Assembly: GCA_001028815.1 (NCBI GenBank)
Contig: LDJB01000002.1
Coordinates: forward strand, 1-64,000
DNA: 64,000 nt
Reading direction: 5' to 3'
Source: Peptococcaceae bacterium 1109
GTDB taxonomy: Bacteria > Bacillota > Limnochordia > Darwinibacteriales > Darwinibacteriaceae
In this document: positions 1 to 9,820 of the stretch, piece after piece
Layout of the letters: each line of letters begins with the position of its first letter
How positions within the stretch are numbered: position 1 is the first letter of the stretch
Translations under genes and position numbers: made by a program
The notes under the pieces: generated by a model
Told to the model about the DNA's origin: nothing
The model's input: only the letters and a program-made list of their open reading frames with translations
The model's database searches: none

Positions 1-95
1 ATCTCCGAACACAACTTCAATTTTTGTTTTCCCCCCCCGTAAGAATAACATAGTATGATTGGTTTCATGACCAAGCTTACGATGTTTGCCCCTTC

Positions 96-586
96 TCAAC
101 TAGTAAGTACGGCAACAACTCCATTACTGAGTAACACGATAAGGATAGCTGCAATGAAATTACCAATCAATATGGCTGGGAAGGCCCACTTAAACCGGAC
201 GTCGAGTAGTGCAGCAATTAAGCTCCCGCTCCAGACACCTGTTCCTGGTAAGGGTATGGCTACCAAAATGATGAGACCTAAAGTGCCGTATTTTTGAATC
301 TTGTGACCATGATTGTTTAGGGATCGATTGGTCAGTTTGTCCACTAAACCTTTGAAAAGTTTGGTTTGTCTCAAATAGCTAAAGATTGGACGAATCCCAA
401 ACAAATAAACGGTACCGGAACCATGCTGCCTAAAAAGCCTAGGATTGTGGAATGAAGAGGAGATAGGCCCAATGCAATACCTACCGGGATGGCTCCTCTT
501 AATTCCACAATTGGAAACATGGACATGATTAGAACTGTTGGCGCTGCTCCCAAACCTTCCAAGACTTGCTGTACTAAATCAACCAT
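96..586 (-). pseudogene. small multidrug export protein, frameshifted
   Basis: Two overlapping minus-strand frames together make one small integral membrane protein of the Sm_multidrug_ex family (COG2426). The N-terminal part (371-586) carries the family motif PIVELRGAIPVG and ends after VPVPFICLG. The C-terminal part (96-404) resumes with FGIRPIFSYLRQ and carries VAIPLPGTGVWSG. One extra T in the coding-strand T run near 400 would restore PFILFGIRP, so the break looks like a one-base loss in a homopolymer. It is either a recent pseudogene or a sequencing error. It lies 43 bp after the Fe-S protein gene in the same direction. The substrate is unknown. Confidence 0.8.
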
Positions 587-629
587 ATGGTTCTCCTCTT
601 ATATCATAGACTATAAAGTCATTGACTCC

Positions 630-1844
630 TTAGACAGATCTACCTCGCCGTAATACCCTTTTCGCAGTTTCCAGTAATCCGAGTTTTTCTAAAATCAATC
701 GAACTCCTGCCACTAGTTTTCTTTTGATTCGTACCGGAAACTTGTCACGGCAAAGCCTTCTTATCAGTATGTCAATTCTCTTATGATCTAATTGTTCGAA
801 AAACTCATCTCTGTGGGGATGCCTTTTCGCTGATCGTATCATTGCCGAATTATATTGAATTCCCTGCCAAACGTCTACTTCATGGCTTACGAGGGAACGT
901 TGAATTCGTTCAAACAGCTGTTTACCTTTTTCCGAATGAATGATGACAAAAGAAGTGCCTTTGTCATCATCCATCTCAGGCAGCACATTTTGTATACCCC
1001 AAAAATCTGCAAGGGTTAGATCGCTCTCTCTATTGACCGTCTTAAATTGACAGGCATGGCACGACGGGCGCAAACAGATATCTTTTAAGAATGCCTGCAT
1101 GTACAAATCCTGATGAAGGATTTGTAGATACTCCGTATTATTATTGAATAAGAATGATACGGAGTATCGCTTCCAGCCTCTATCCTTTCGTCTGAAAGCG
1201 ATTCTCCGTGCTGAAGCGCCAGCACGGTTTTCGCGATACGAAACATATTTCTGCCAAACTTTTGGACTCGGTACTCCATGACATACAATATCCTGACAAA
1301 GGAGATTGTCGAAATCCTTACCTAGATAGTGCTTTAGACCACTGATTTGACAGGGTGTTCCTGTAAATAAAACAAGTCTTCCTTGCTGGAGGAATTCTTG
1401 AACCTGCTCATAACTGTCCCCAATTCTACTTTGTACATATTTCGAACCCCGGAAATCGGACAACTTATCTACTTTTTCGACATAATCGTGAATTACATTG
1501 AACCGATCGTCAAAACGTGCACCAAAGACTACTCCACCAACACTCAAAACTTCTTCAGCTATAAGAGTGAACAAACCTCCTGATGAACTGTCTAATCGGA
1601 CCGTGTCATCTTTGTTATAGGCGGCATATGCTAAAGGTTTTTTTCCCTGTTCACGTTCTTTGTGCGGTGTTTGTATAATTGGACAGACCTTCACGCACAT
1701 TCCACACTCGATACATCGGGCATGGTCAACAACGGGGTACCAAAAACCCTCGTTATCGCTTTCCATAGAAATGCACGTCTTGGGGCAAATCGTTGCACAA
1801 GCATAGCAACCCATGCAATTTTCTTTGTCGGTGATTGTAATCAT
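630..1844 (-). CDS. F420 hydrogenase/dehydrogenase beta-like Fe-S protein
   Basis: About 404 residues. Two ferredoxin-type 4Fe-4S motifs sit at the N-terminus (Cys 10, 13, 16, 20 and Cys 44, 47, 50, 54 from the chosen start), followed by the FrhB-like N- and C-terminal domains (FTGTPCQISGLKHYLG, CHGVPSPKVW). Proteins of this family are regularly found in polysaccharide loci beside polysaccharide pyruvyl transferases, as here (3483-4694). In that setting they are thought to act as flavin/Fe-S redox partners, but their reaction is not established. The ATG at 1844 is preferred over 1865 because GGAG lies about six bases before it. It is the second-last gene of the minus-strand locus. Confidence 0.85.
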   Translation of the reverse strand: MITITDKENCMGCYACATICPKTCISMESDNEGFWYPVVDHARCIECGMCVKVCPIIQTPHKEREQGKKPLAYAAYNKDDTVRLDSSSGGLFTLIAEEVLSVGGVVFGARFDDRFNVIHDYVEKVDKLSDFRGSKYVQSRIGDSYEQVQEFLQQGRLVLFTGTPCQISGLKHYLGKDFDNLLCQDIVCHGVPSPKVWQKYVSYRENRAGASARRIAFRRKDRGWKRYSVSFLFNNNTEYLQILHQDLYMQAFLKDICLRPSCHACQFKTVNRESDLTLADFWGIQNVLPEMDDDKGTSFVIIHSEKGKQLFERIQRSLVSHEVDVWQGIQYNSAMIRSAKRHPHRDEFFEQLDHKRIDILIRRLCRDKFPVRIKRKLVAGVRLILEKLGLLETAKRVLRRGRSV

Positions 1845-1874
1845 GAGATTCTCCGTTCCTTGCAACCTTTGGCT

Positions 1875-3416
1875 CTAAGCCATTCGATCAATTCTTCGCC
1901 TTAATCTAGAAAACGCCCGCTTCGCTGGTCCAGCAATCAACCCTTTTTCGTAATCATTAATCCCAACAAGCCACATAGAAAGAGCAAAGACAATGGTGTA
2001 ACTCAACCCAGCGAGCAGAAACCCGCCAACGTTTTGTATATTCATGACTGAAGTTAGTATCAGCCCCACAATGGTTGGAACAATAAGTGAAGGTATGAAC
2101 TTCAGGATTTCAGACCAGAAATACTTCATATCAAGACCGACTCGATTATGATAATACCAATTCATAATCAGACCATTTCCGATTAGTAAGGAAAGTGCCG
2201 TGCCAAATGCACCACCAATTCCACCGTACCAGTAAGTAAGGGGAATACTGATTATTAAGTTCCCAATGGCAATAAAAAAGTAGACCCAAGAGCGAAATTG
2301 ATGCATGTTCTTGGCCTTTTGTATTTCGATGCCCAAATTCTGAATCAAAGGTATGGTCACGGGAACTATTAACAACAAGGCAATCGGATACGACTCCCCG
2401 TAATCACTACCCGCCCACATCCTAATAAACGGCTGCCCAAACAAAATGAATCCAGAACAGATTAAAGATAGGACAATGAACTGTACTCTCCCCACTCGCG
2501 TAAATAACTCTGTCAACTGCTTGTTATCATCGGTAGTCGCTACCATTCTGTTCACCTTTGGTATAAAAACACTGGAAATAGCTGTTGATAGAGACATATA
2601 ATATGAGTTCAACTGGGCAGCTAAACCATAAACCGCTACAGCGACTGTGCCTCGAAAACGACCTAAAAGAAATTTGTCAATGTTCCAGTTTACCTGATCA
2701 ATAATCATATTCATGAAAATAAAAGAGGAAAATACTGTCATCTCTTTCATTAGAGCAAAGTCAAATTCACGAAATGAGAACTTCATATTCAATCGCTTAA
2801 AGCAAAAAACAGCATTACTAATTTCTACAATAATGGTGAGCAAAGTGGTAACAACTACCATTCCAACGGACTTATACCCCATCAATAGAACGGGGAGCAT
2901 AACGAACGGACTGACCACGGTCTTTATCATCTGTATTAGTTTTTGAAACACGTATTTCTCGTTAGCTGTTATATACGAATTGAACACACTAGCTGGAAAC
3001 GATAAGGCGATATTGAACACCATAATTGTCATCAATATCTTGGCTGTTTGCATCTCATGAGGTAATAGTTTTTCACCAAAGATATTTTCCGTATTAGCAA
3101 CTAAGACCAAGCCAGCAAGAACAGCTATAACACCGATAACCGAGAAAATAACCATGAACATTCCATTTAGTTTAGCTATTTCTCGTTCGTTGTCTTCAAC
3201 CTTATATCGAGAGTAAAACCTCACATAAGCACTGCCAAATCCGAAACTAAGTAAACCCAAGTAACTAACCACTGAAGCTACTAGGTTATATAAACCATAT
3301 TCACTTTGCCCTAAAAGGCGCAGCATGATTGGAGTATATACTATTGCTATGACATATCCCAAGATCATGGAACTATAGGATAGAATAACTCCTGCCTTCA
3401 ACTGGTTAACCTTCAT
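1875..3416 (-). CDS. Wzx-type polysaccharide flippase
   Basis: A 513-residue polytopic membrane protein of the MATE/MVF superfamily (polysaccharide biosynthesis protein family), with about 12-14 hydrophobic segments along its whole length. It opens with LKAGVILSYSSMILGYVIA, typical of Wzx proteins. The expected role is to flip undecaprenyl-linked repeat units from the inner to the outer leaflet of the cytoplasmic membrane. Its place in a locus with an initiating sugar transferase, glycosyltransferases and a Wzy/WaaL-like protein fits a Wzx/Wzy-dependent pathway. The length is normal and no frame disruption is seen. Confidence 0.88.
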   Translation of the reverse strand: MKVNQLKAGVILSYSSMILGYVIAIVYTPIMLRLLGQSEYGLYNLVASVVSYLGLLSFGFGSAYVRFYSRYKVEDNEREIAKLNGMFMVIFSVIGVIAVLAGLVLVANTENIFGEKLLPHEMQTAKILMTIMVFNIALSFPASVFNSYITANEKYVFQKLIQMIKTVVSPFVMLPVLLMGYKSVGMVVVTTLLTIIVEISNAVFCFKRLNMKFSFREFDFALMKEMTVFSSFIFMNMIIDQVNWNIDKFLLGRFRGTVAVAVYGLAAQLNSYYMSLSTAISSVFIPKVNRMVATTDDNKQLTELFTRVGRVQFIVLSLICSGFILFGQPFIRMWAGSDYGESYPIALLLIVPVTIPLIQNLGIEIQKAKNMHQFRSWVYFFIAIGNLIISIPLTYWYGGIGGAFGTALSLLIGNGLIMNWYYHNRVGLDMKYFWSEILKFIPSLIVPTIVGLILTSVMNIQNVGGFLLAGLSYTIVFALSMWLVGINDYEKGLIAGPAKRAFSRLRRRIDRMA

Positions 3417-3482
3417 ACGTACCCTCCGCTGCGCGTTGAATCACTCAACATAGAATGTACCGTTCTACAATGACAACGTGCT

Positions 3483-4694
3483 TTAATCGTTATGTCTGAG
3501 AGTCTGTAAATCTTTAACAACGTTATCTAATTGCTCTCGCACCATTTCAGTCGTCCGGGTCACATTCTGGTCGATCTCATGTACAAGTGGTTGGTAGTTC
3601 TCCAACACATACTCTACCTTTTCATCCACAAGCTGGCTTATTTGTCCTGTCGCCCATAGAGAATCATCAGCAGATTCTATGACTAAATTGGACATACCAA
3701 GACCTTGACCGATGACTCCTTTGTATTTGACGCTGTAGGACAGCGATATTGCAGGTTTTCTCATAAAAAAGGTAGAAATTGCAGCATGCATTCGACCAGT
3801 TATGGTAAAAAGTCCATTACCAAGAATTGCTCTTGCTTCAGACGCTAATAGGTCTTCCTTTATCGTGACAATCCTATCTCTTTCTGCTTCGTCAAATCTG
3901 ATTTCCAAATCCTCAATTACCTTCCGGTCCGACGTGCCAGGCGCCTTTACGTGAGCTAGTAACACTATGAACTTGTCTCTAAGCATATCGTTGGATAGCA
4001 ATTTCTTGATAATGTTGTGCTGTTCATCCAAATAACTGTCATAGTTAGATGTATATGACTTTGTTAACCCCGATGGTACGATGGTCACATAAGAATTCTC
4101 TCTCAAGTTATGTTGGGTCAGAATGGATCGTGCGGCGTCTTGATTTGGTAGTTCCAAAAATGCTAAATCCCGCCCTCTAGCCCCAGTCTTAATTCCGAGA
4201 CTGCTAATATATCTTAAAGTCTCATCATCGCGGGTATAAATCCTGGTTCGGTTCAACGCTAATCTAGCTAACAGTTTCCGATAACTTGTAAAAGGACCTA
4301 TTGTCTGCCCCAACAAGATGGTCGGTACAAAAAAACTTTCGATAATCATCAAAGGAAACTTGATAATCCAACCGCGCTGTCCATAGTACTCTGAAATGTC
4401 ATCTCCACCCAGAACAATCTTGACATCATATAACTCACCCTGCTTCTTGGCAATTCTAAAGCGCTTTACAATCTTGGAAAATACACTATTAGAAACTATA
4501 TCATGTTCATATGCCATCTGAATATTATCAAGTTTGGTTTCTTGGCGAAGTCTATTTAAATCTTCTTGAGTTCTGCAATCAACAAAGAACTCAGCATGCT
4601 CCAAGTACCTATTGAGATAATCTATTGCTGTAATAGCCATCATTAAGCTGCCATAATTGTAAGTATTAGGAATATGCCTAACAAGTATTCTCAC
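3483..4694 (-). CDS. polysaccharide pyruvyl transferase family protein
   Basis: 403 residues, matching the polysaccharide pyruvyl transferase family (PF04230). It opens with RHIPNTYNYGSLMMAITAI, holds VVLGGDDISEYYG-like and LLGQTIGPF motifs in the middle, and has GRMHAAISTFFMRKPAISLSYS near the C-terminus, which corresponds to the conserved G-R-x-H region. The family adds a pyruvate ketal to a sugar of the repeat unit, using phosphoenolpyruvate. The Fe-S protein at 630-1844 is a common partner of this family. It follows the GT2 gene by 28 bp in the same direction. Confidence 0.85.
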   Translation of the reverse strand: MRILVRHIPNTYNYGSLMMAITAIDYLNRYLEHAEFFVDCRTQEDLNRLRQETKLDNIQMAYEHDIVSNSVFSKIVKRFRIAKKQGELYDVKIVLGGDDISEYYGQRGWIIKFPLMIIESFFVPTILLGQTIGPFTSYRKLLARLALNRTRIYTRDDETLRYISSLGIKTGARGRDLAFLELPNQDAARSILTQHNLRENSYVTIVPSGLTKSYTSNYDSYLDEQHNIIKKLLSNDMLRDKFIVLLAHVKAPGTSDRKVIEDLEIRFDEAERDRIVTIKEDLLASEARAILGNGLFTITGRMHAAISTFFMRKPAISLSYSVKYKGVIGQGLGMSNLVIESADDSLWATGQISQLVDEKVEYVLENYQPLVHEIDQNVTRTTEMVREQLDNVVKDLQTLRHND

Positions 4695-4722
4695 AATACC
4701 CCTCCAACCTTGCTTACTAATT

Positions 4723-5763
4723 TTATTTCTGAATTAGTCTAGTAAGTATAGTGTAATATGCCAAAAGAAAAAGTGCCCATTCACGTTCAAGAGCAGTTAA
4801 TACAAGTCTCTTGCGAAGAGTATAACCTTTGGTACTTACCATACCAAGAATATCCCTAAGTCTGTCATCTTTACAATATTGCTGAATTACCTCTACTTTT
4901 TCTGTGAGACTACTATCATTATCAAGATGAGCTTCGTTAGCTACCAATCTAAGGTACATATTAACATACCTAATATCCATTCGTTCTTTTAGGGTATTAT
5001 AAACCCCTTCCTTTTCAAGGATACTATGTAACATATCATATATTTTGTGCAACCGATCAAACATATCGGGTCGATATTTACTAGCAGCAGAATTGCTACG
5101 AATTATGTAGTGATAGTACTGACCGCTATCTATGCTTACTGTATTACACTTTAGTAATGTCTCCACACAGAATATTAAGTCTTCCATCAAAGGAACTCCC
5201 GGTACAAAGCGAAGCCCATGTTTTTCAATAAATTCCCTTTTTATAAGTAACCGCCACACACTTCCCATAATAGTTTGAGCACCACTATTAAGCGTTGCAC
5301 CAGCAAGCATGTTTGCCACAACACTTTCGATTATATCTTGTCCATGAAGAACACTGCATTCAATAGGCAGTGTTACCGAAACAGACCTTCCTGCATACTC
5401 CATAAGGTAATTACACATACAAAGATCTGCTTGCGTTCCTGTAACTGTATCATACATTTTTTCATACATAGTCGGCTCGACCCAGTCATCTGGGTCTACA
5501 AACCCGATATACTCCCCGGTAGCCGCTTCCAACCCTGCATTTCGAGCCGATGAAACCCCGCCGTTTGGCTTATCTATTACCTGTATTCGTGAATCATTCT
5601 TGGCATATTCCTGGCAAATGGAAAGACTTCCATCAGTAGAACCATCGTTCACTAATATAATTTGTATGTCTGGCATAGTCTGCTTCTGCAGGCTTTCTAT
5701 ACTTCGCTCTAAATACGCTTCCACATTGAAAATGGGGATGATAACACTAACCTGTGGCACCAT
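4723..5763 (-). CDS. family 2 glycosyltransferase
   Basis: 346 residues with a GT-A fold signature. It starts SVIIPIFNVEAYLERSIES, has the nucleotide-binding VNDGSTDGS motif near residue 40, NGGVSSARNAGLEAATGEY near residue 70, and the metal-binding FVDPDDW near residue 92. It should add one sugar to the lipid-linked repeat unit on the cytoplasmic face. The donor and acceptor cannot be told from sequence. GGAGG lies just before the ATG. Only about 50 bp separates it from the left end of the first IS3-type copy, so the licD 3' half expected there is missing. Confidence 0.88.
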   Translation of the reverse strand: MVPQVSVIIPIFNVEAYLERSIESLQKQTMPDIQIILVNDGSTDGSLSICQEYAKNDSRIQVIDKPNGGVSSARNAGLEAATGEYIGFVDPDDWVEPTMYEKMYDTVTGTQADLCMCNYLMEYAGRSVSVTLPIECSVLHGQDIIESVVANMLAGATLNSGAQTIMGSVWRLLIKREFIEKHGLRFVPGVPLMEDLIFCVETLLKCNTVSIDSGQYYHYIIRSNSAASKYRPDMFDRLHKIYDMLHSILEKEGVYNTLKERMDIRYVNMYLRLVANEAHLDNDSSLTEKVEVIQQYCKDDRLRDILGMVSTKGYTLRKRLVLTALEREWALFLLAYYTILTRLIQK

Positions 5764-5878
5764 ATATTCCTCCCTATTGTGCTATTCTCAAATTAATCTA
5801 GAATCGCAGTTCGGTTTGACCCCCCATTTTGGGAGAATATCTGCTTAGTGTTTCAACTATCACATGGTTGCCCTTTAT

Positions 5879-6831
5879 TTAGGCCACCATCATTGCTGGT
5901 TTGACATCTTGGCCAACATTACTGCGGTAGAACGCCATGGGTGCTTTATTCTTCAGACTGCCATGAACTGGTGATTGTAGTAATCCATGAACTCACTGAC
6001 ACGTTTATAGGCTTCAGCATAGGTTTGAAACTCATGGCGAGACAGGCAGTCGCTTTCCAAAATCGAGTGAAATGATTCAATATGAGCATTCATGTTCGGT
6101 GTGTTGTTCGGTATACGAGTGTGGTTAACTGGTAGCTCCGCACAACCATCCTGGAAGGCATGGGCGGTGAATTGCGGGCCGTTGTCTGTACGCAATATCA
6201 GTTTGTCAGAATCCCCTACTCCTCGGAGTAAAAGGGCTTGTCTAAGGGTTCTCAGGGCATCTAGAGCCAAAGCATTAAGCCCAATGTGATAGCCGACAAT
6301 ACAGCGGTCATAAACATCGATGATTGACATCATGAAAAAGAACCTATCTATACCGGCAATATAGCCGTATTTCAGATCCATCTGCCAAAGCTGATTGGAT
6401 CCGGTTACCTCAATTCGTTTGGCCAGTTTGCGCGGATGCTTAGGATTCATTTTCCGCTGAGGAAGCAGCACATCCAGCTCCTTACACAATCTGTATACCT
6501 TTTTGTGGTTAATGTTCAGCCCATAGTCCTCTTGCATGCTGGCCGTAAGCTTTTTATAGCCATAAGGATACCCATCGCCGGAGAGCTCCTCCATGATGAA
6601 CTCTTTAATCTGTTCATCGGAAATCTTCCGCCCTGTATAGGTGCAGGAGTAGCCTAGTATCCGGCGTCCAGCCCGGCTTTTTAATGGTTCTGACTTATCA
6701 TCAGACTCAAGCAGATTTTCTTCGATTGACGAGCCCTTATGACTGTAGTAGGTGGAAGAAGCTAAACCGACAGAGTGGAGAACAAGGCCAGCATTATACC
6801 CTTGTTCAATCCACCGACTAGCTATCATCAC
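5879..6831 (-). pseudogene. IS3 orfB transposase, 4-bp deletion
   Basis: The DDE transposase (rve family) of ISa-1. Catalytic positions are visible at WQMDLKYGYI, LRTDNGPQF and NAHIESFHS. Compared with copy 2 (38761-39717), four bases are missing near 5965. This shifts the frame after MDYYNHQ and replaces the last 30 or so residues, including the conserved Arg-rich RRRHGSL motif, with a short false tail. The original stop can still be recognised at 5879. The gene is therefore probably inactive, while copy 2 looks intact. Confidence 0.88.
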
Positions 6832-6839
6832 TTTGTCGG

Positions 6840-7151
6840 TTACCGAGGGTTTTTAAGGTCCCTTACCTCTTCCATGATTGTAATTTGGAGTTCTTTTTCG
6901 GCAACGATACGCTTTAGTCTGTCGTTTTCGGTACTGATTTTTGCAAGTCTGGCTTCCAGCTCTTTGATTCGCTTGGCTTCATCCGCAGGCAAAGGCTTAG
7001 TTGAACCAATTTTCTTAGCTTTCCTTCTCCAAGTGTGAATTGTATTCGGTGAGATATTATGCCGCCTAGCGACAAGCGAAACATTCCCAACCTCCTGGGA
7101 TTCCCTTAATATCTGTTCTTTGAATTCTTGAGTGTAATCCTTTCTTGTCAT
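6840..7151 (-). CDS. IS3 orfA, helix-turn-helix protein (ISa-1)
   Basis: 103 residues. An N-terminal helix-turn-helix of the HTH_8/IS3 transposase type (VARRHNISPNTIHTWRR) is followed by a leucine-zipper-like coiled coil (IKELEARLAKISTENDRLKRIVAEKELQ, about residues 62-90). OrfA binds the IS ends, and the full transposase is expected to be an OrfAB fusion made by -1 frameshifting. The coding strand has T-AAA-AAC just before the orfA stop, and the -1 frame there runs straight into orfB, so this is a plausible slip site. It differs from the copy-2 orfA only near the start. Confidence 0.9.
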   Translation of the reverse strand: MTRKDYTQEFKEQILRESQEVGNVSLVARRHNISPNTIHTWRRKAKKIGSTKPLPADEAKRIKELEARLAKISTENDRLKRIVAEKELQITIMEEVRDLKNPR

Positions 7152-7267
7152 GAAACATCCCCCTGATTTGAATGATAGCAGATGAAAGGATTTTCTCCAA
7201 ACCTATTAGGGGGCTAAATAGAAACTATGTGGCATGACATTATCCAAGCGTGTATTTCGGTTAATTC

Positions 7268-7345
7268 GATCACCGAATACGCTTCAATCCGATCACTGAT
7301 TACGTTATGAATCGATCGCTCAATTCGGTCCATGGCGATCACTGA
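7268..7345. repeat. IS21 left-end transposase-binding repeats
   Basis: Four copies of CGATCAC or a close variant start at 7268, 7290, 7313 and 7336, a spacing of 22-23 bp. They are the reverse complement of the GGTGATCG repeats at the other end of the element. Multiple terminal repeats of this kind are a known IS21-family feature and bind IstA. Confidence 0.8.
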
Positions 7346-7397
7346 ATTATCAGTCCAAATCTTGATTACCCCAGAGGGGTATCCTCTTGTTGGTAAT

Positions 7398-8168
7398 TTA
7401 GTCTTCTTTCTTGCTGTGAAATTCTGCTTCGTTTTCCGAATTCCTTGTAATCTTTCTCATGGATTCACCACGCAGTAAGACTTTGTGTGCGTTGTGAATG
7501 ATTCTGTCCAATATGGCATCCGCAATGGTGGAATCTCCAAGACTCTGATGCCAGTGTTCTATGGGCAGCTGACTGGCCACCAAGGTAGAGAAACGTTGGG
7601 AACGGTCTTCGAGTACTTCCAAAAGATCCCGGGATTCAGCCGGAAGTAAATTGGCCAGTCCCCAGTCATCAAGGATCAGAAGTTCAGCCTTCCGCAGAGT
7701 CTTTAGAAGCTCAAAGTACTGGCCGTCGCCTTGGGCAACAGCTGCTTCACGCAGCAGCGTTGGAACACGGTAATATCTTACCGATAGGCCTTGACGGCAA
7801 GCTGCATTTCCCAGGGCACAAGCGAGAAAGGTCTTGCCAACACCTGTTGGGCCAACAATGAGTGCATTATGCCCTTGCCTAATCCAGTCGCAGCGCAACA
7901 GTTCCTGGAACTGGCTCCGCTTAAGCCCACGGGGATGCTGATAGTCGATATCTTCTGGCATGGCGTCAACTCGAAACCGAGCTCTTTTGCGCAGCCTGGC
8001 AATTCTGTTGGATTCCCGAAGAGTCCATTCATGGTCCACCATTAGGGTCAAGCGCTCTTCGAATGGCAGTTCCGCTATCCCTTCAATCTGGGAGTCTCTC
8101 AGATAAGCCTGTACCATTCCAGGCAAACGCATCTTGCGCATCCGTTCTAATGTCTGTTGGATGCCCAT
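7398..8168 (-). CDS. istB: IS21 helper ATPase IstB
   Basis: 256 residues, the DnaC-like AAA+ ATPase that helps the IstA transposase choose targets. The Walker A motif GPTGVGKT lies near residue 108 and the Walker B motif LLILDDWG near residue 165. The N-terminal helical region (MRLPGMVQAY) is typical of the family. The start overlaps the end of istA by about 20 bp, which suggests translational coupling. Length and motifs are normal. Confidence 0.95.
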   Translation of the reverse strand: MGIQQTLERMRKMRLPGMVQAYLRDSQIEGIAELPFEERLTLMVDHEWTLRESNRIARLRKRARFRVDAMPEDIDYQHPRGLKRSQFQELLRCDWIRQGHNALIVGPTGVGKTFLACALGNAACRQGLSVRYYRVPTLLREAAVAQGDGQYFELLKTLRKAELLILDDWGLANLLPAESRDLLEVLEDRSQRFSTLVASQLPIEHWHQSLGDSTIADAILDRIIHNAHKVLLRGESMRKITRNSENEAEFHSKKED

Positions 8169-9721
8169 TCTGATTCACCTCCTCCTACAGCGTAATATTC
8201 AGCTCCTCTGACATTTTCATGTTCAGGCAGCGCTGTTTGTGTTAGGTGATCCGGGGACACGCTGTCTAGGCCCTTCTCAAGAATGGACTTAACGCTTCTG
8301 TATGAGTAGGCACCATAGATAATTGCCCTCTTACAGGCATTGTTTACTCGTTCCGAAGTATACTTGTTGGATAATCGAATAACACCTAAGACGGCACGAT
8401 AACCTTGTTCTGGATGCCGGCAGCGTTCGAAGAGATTATGTGCCCATTCTTGGACATGTTCTCCAATCTGTCCTGCCCAGGCTTCCATGGTTTCTGGGCT
8501 GCGGGATGCATATTTCTGGTGGGAAGGAGGCATATGCTCACTCTTTGTTGAGAAGCGCTCGAATTTGCCACAGCGCTTGTGTGCAGCCACAGGAATACCT
8601 TGATAAAAGATTTCGACCATGGTTTGAGTGGCCAAAACTTCAACAGACTTTCCCACGAGTTTATAGGGTACGCTGTAGAAGCGCTTTTCAAACTCAACGT
8701 GGTAATCCATATGAACAGTGGCTTTTTTCCACTGACGGAACTCATAACGCTTCTCAGGCAACGAACTCAAGGCAGGTTTGTCCAACTCCAAGAACCATGT
8801 CGTTCTTGAACCGTCCAGTTTCTGAAATGGTTCGTTGTTCACTTCTTGTAGCTTTTCGGCTATGGCGTCATTGGCCTCGTCAACGCTGAAAAAGGTGTAG
8901 TCCCTAAGGGCAGCCAAGATTCTGCGTTCTACGTGGAGAACCGCACTTTCAACTTTTGCTTTGTCATTAGGCTTGCGAACCCTTGCAGGGAGAACGATTA
9001 CGTCATAGTGCCTGGCCATGTCTGCATAGGTAGGGTTAAGGTCTGGATCGTAATAATTGGGCTTCGTGATGCCGGTCTTAAGGTTGTCTGGCACTACGAT
9101 GACTGGTGTTCCACCGAAAAACTCAAAAGCAAGACAATGAGCCTGAATCCAATTCCTCAACTCCATCGAAGGATACAGACGGACAAAGGCATAGTTGCTG
9201 GCTCCTAGAGCAGCCACAAACAAGTAGGCCTCACTGATTTCGCCAGTAATCGGATTATGGATAGGGACAGTCTGTCCAGCCCAGTCAACGAAAAGCTTTT
9301 CCCCAGCTTTATGGTGCTGACGCATGACAACATCGAGATGTTTGGCCCACTGGCGGTAGTGATAACAGAACTGCGTATACTGGAAACCGTCGGGTTGAAT
9401 CTCCTTGTATTCTCGCCACAGAAGCTTAAGAGTTACCTTTGGCCGGGATAACTCTTTATGAACTGCTTGCCAATTGGGCATTGCGTCAGGAGGCTTTCTG
9501 ACACTGACATCTACATAAAGCAGTTCTTCCAGGGCTCTGTCGGTCATTTCCTGGACCGATGGCCACGATAGCCCTGCATGTGCAGCTCTTTGGACTAGGT
9601 CGCTTACAGTACTTGGTGAAACATTGCAGCTCGTGGCGATTTTGCGATTACTCAAGCCGTCATGCCATTTCAGTTTCAGGACTTCTTTGATCTTTCGCAC
9701 GGATATCCTCCTTGTGGTCAT
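8147..9721 (-). CDS. istA: IS21 transposase IstA
   Basis: About 524 residues from the ATG at 9721. The alternative start at 9736 adds five residues. It has an N-terminal helix-turn-helix (NRKIATSCNVSPSTVSDLVQ) and an rve/DDE catalytic core with the acidic residues in LFVDWAGQTVPI, VIVVPDNLKTG and NDKAKVESAVLH. A C-terminal Mu-transposase-like domain contains the AHKRCGKFERFS region. It appears intact, so this IS21 copy may be active. It is transcribed towards istB. Confidence 0.95.
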   Translation of the reverse strand: MTTRRISVRKIKEVLKLKWHDGLSNRKIATSCNVSPSTVSDLVQRAAHAGLSWPSVQEMTDRALEELLYVDVSVRKPPDAMPNWQAVHKELSRPKVTLKLLWREYKEIQPDGFQYTQFCYHYRQWAKHLDVVMRQHHKAGEKLFVDWAGQTVPIHNPITGEISEAYLFVAALGASNYAFVRLYPSMELRNWIQAHCLAFEFFGGTPVIVVPDNLKTGITKPNYYDPDLNPTYADMARHYDVIVLPARVRKPNDKAKVESAVLHVERRILAALRDYTFFSVDEANDAIAEKLQEVNNEPFQKLDGSRTTWFLELDKPALSSLPEKRYEFRQWKKATVHMDYHVEFEKRFYSVPYKLVGKSVEVLATQTMVEIFYQGIPVAAHKRCGKFERFSTKSEHMPPSHQKYASRSPETMEAWAGQIGEHVQEWAHNLFERCRHPEQGYRAVLGVIRLSNKYTSERVNNACKRAIIYGAYSYRSVKSILEKGLDSVSPDHLTQTALPEHENVRGAEYYAVGGGESEWASNRH

Positions 9722-9820
9722 GGTCTCTGCATCCACCCTTCTTCTAAGTTACCTTTGAACTTAGATTCCGGGCGCAAATGTCCTATGGCAAAGTTGATTT
9801 TAGAGGATACCCCCACCAAA

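Larger units (their letters stand above)
5812..7221 (-). mobile_element. IS3-family element, copy 1 (ISa-1)
   Basis: An element of about 1410 bp, nearly identical to the copy at 38694-40107. Its left end begins CGGTTTG followed by a C run, and its right end reads TAGGGGGCTAAATAG. The two ends are imperfect inverted repeats (GCCCCC, then TTTGGAGAA). Boundaries are taken from the first and last bases shared with copy 2. The length difference of 4 bp equals the deletion in orfB of this copy. No matching target duplication is seen at its flanks. It sits inside or beside the broken licD gene. Confidence 0.85.
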
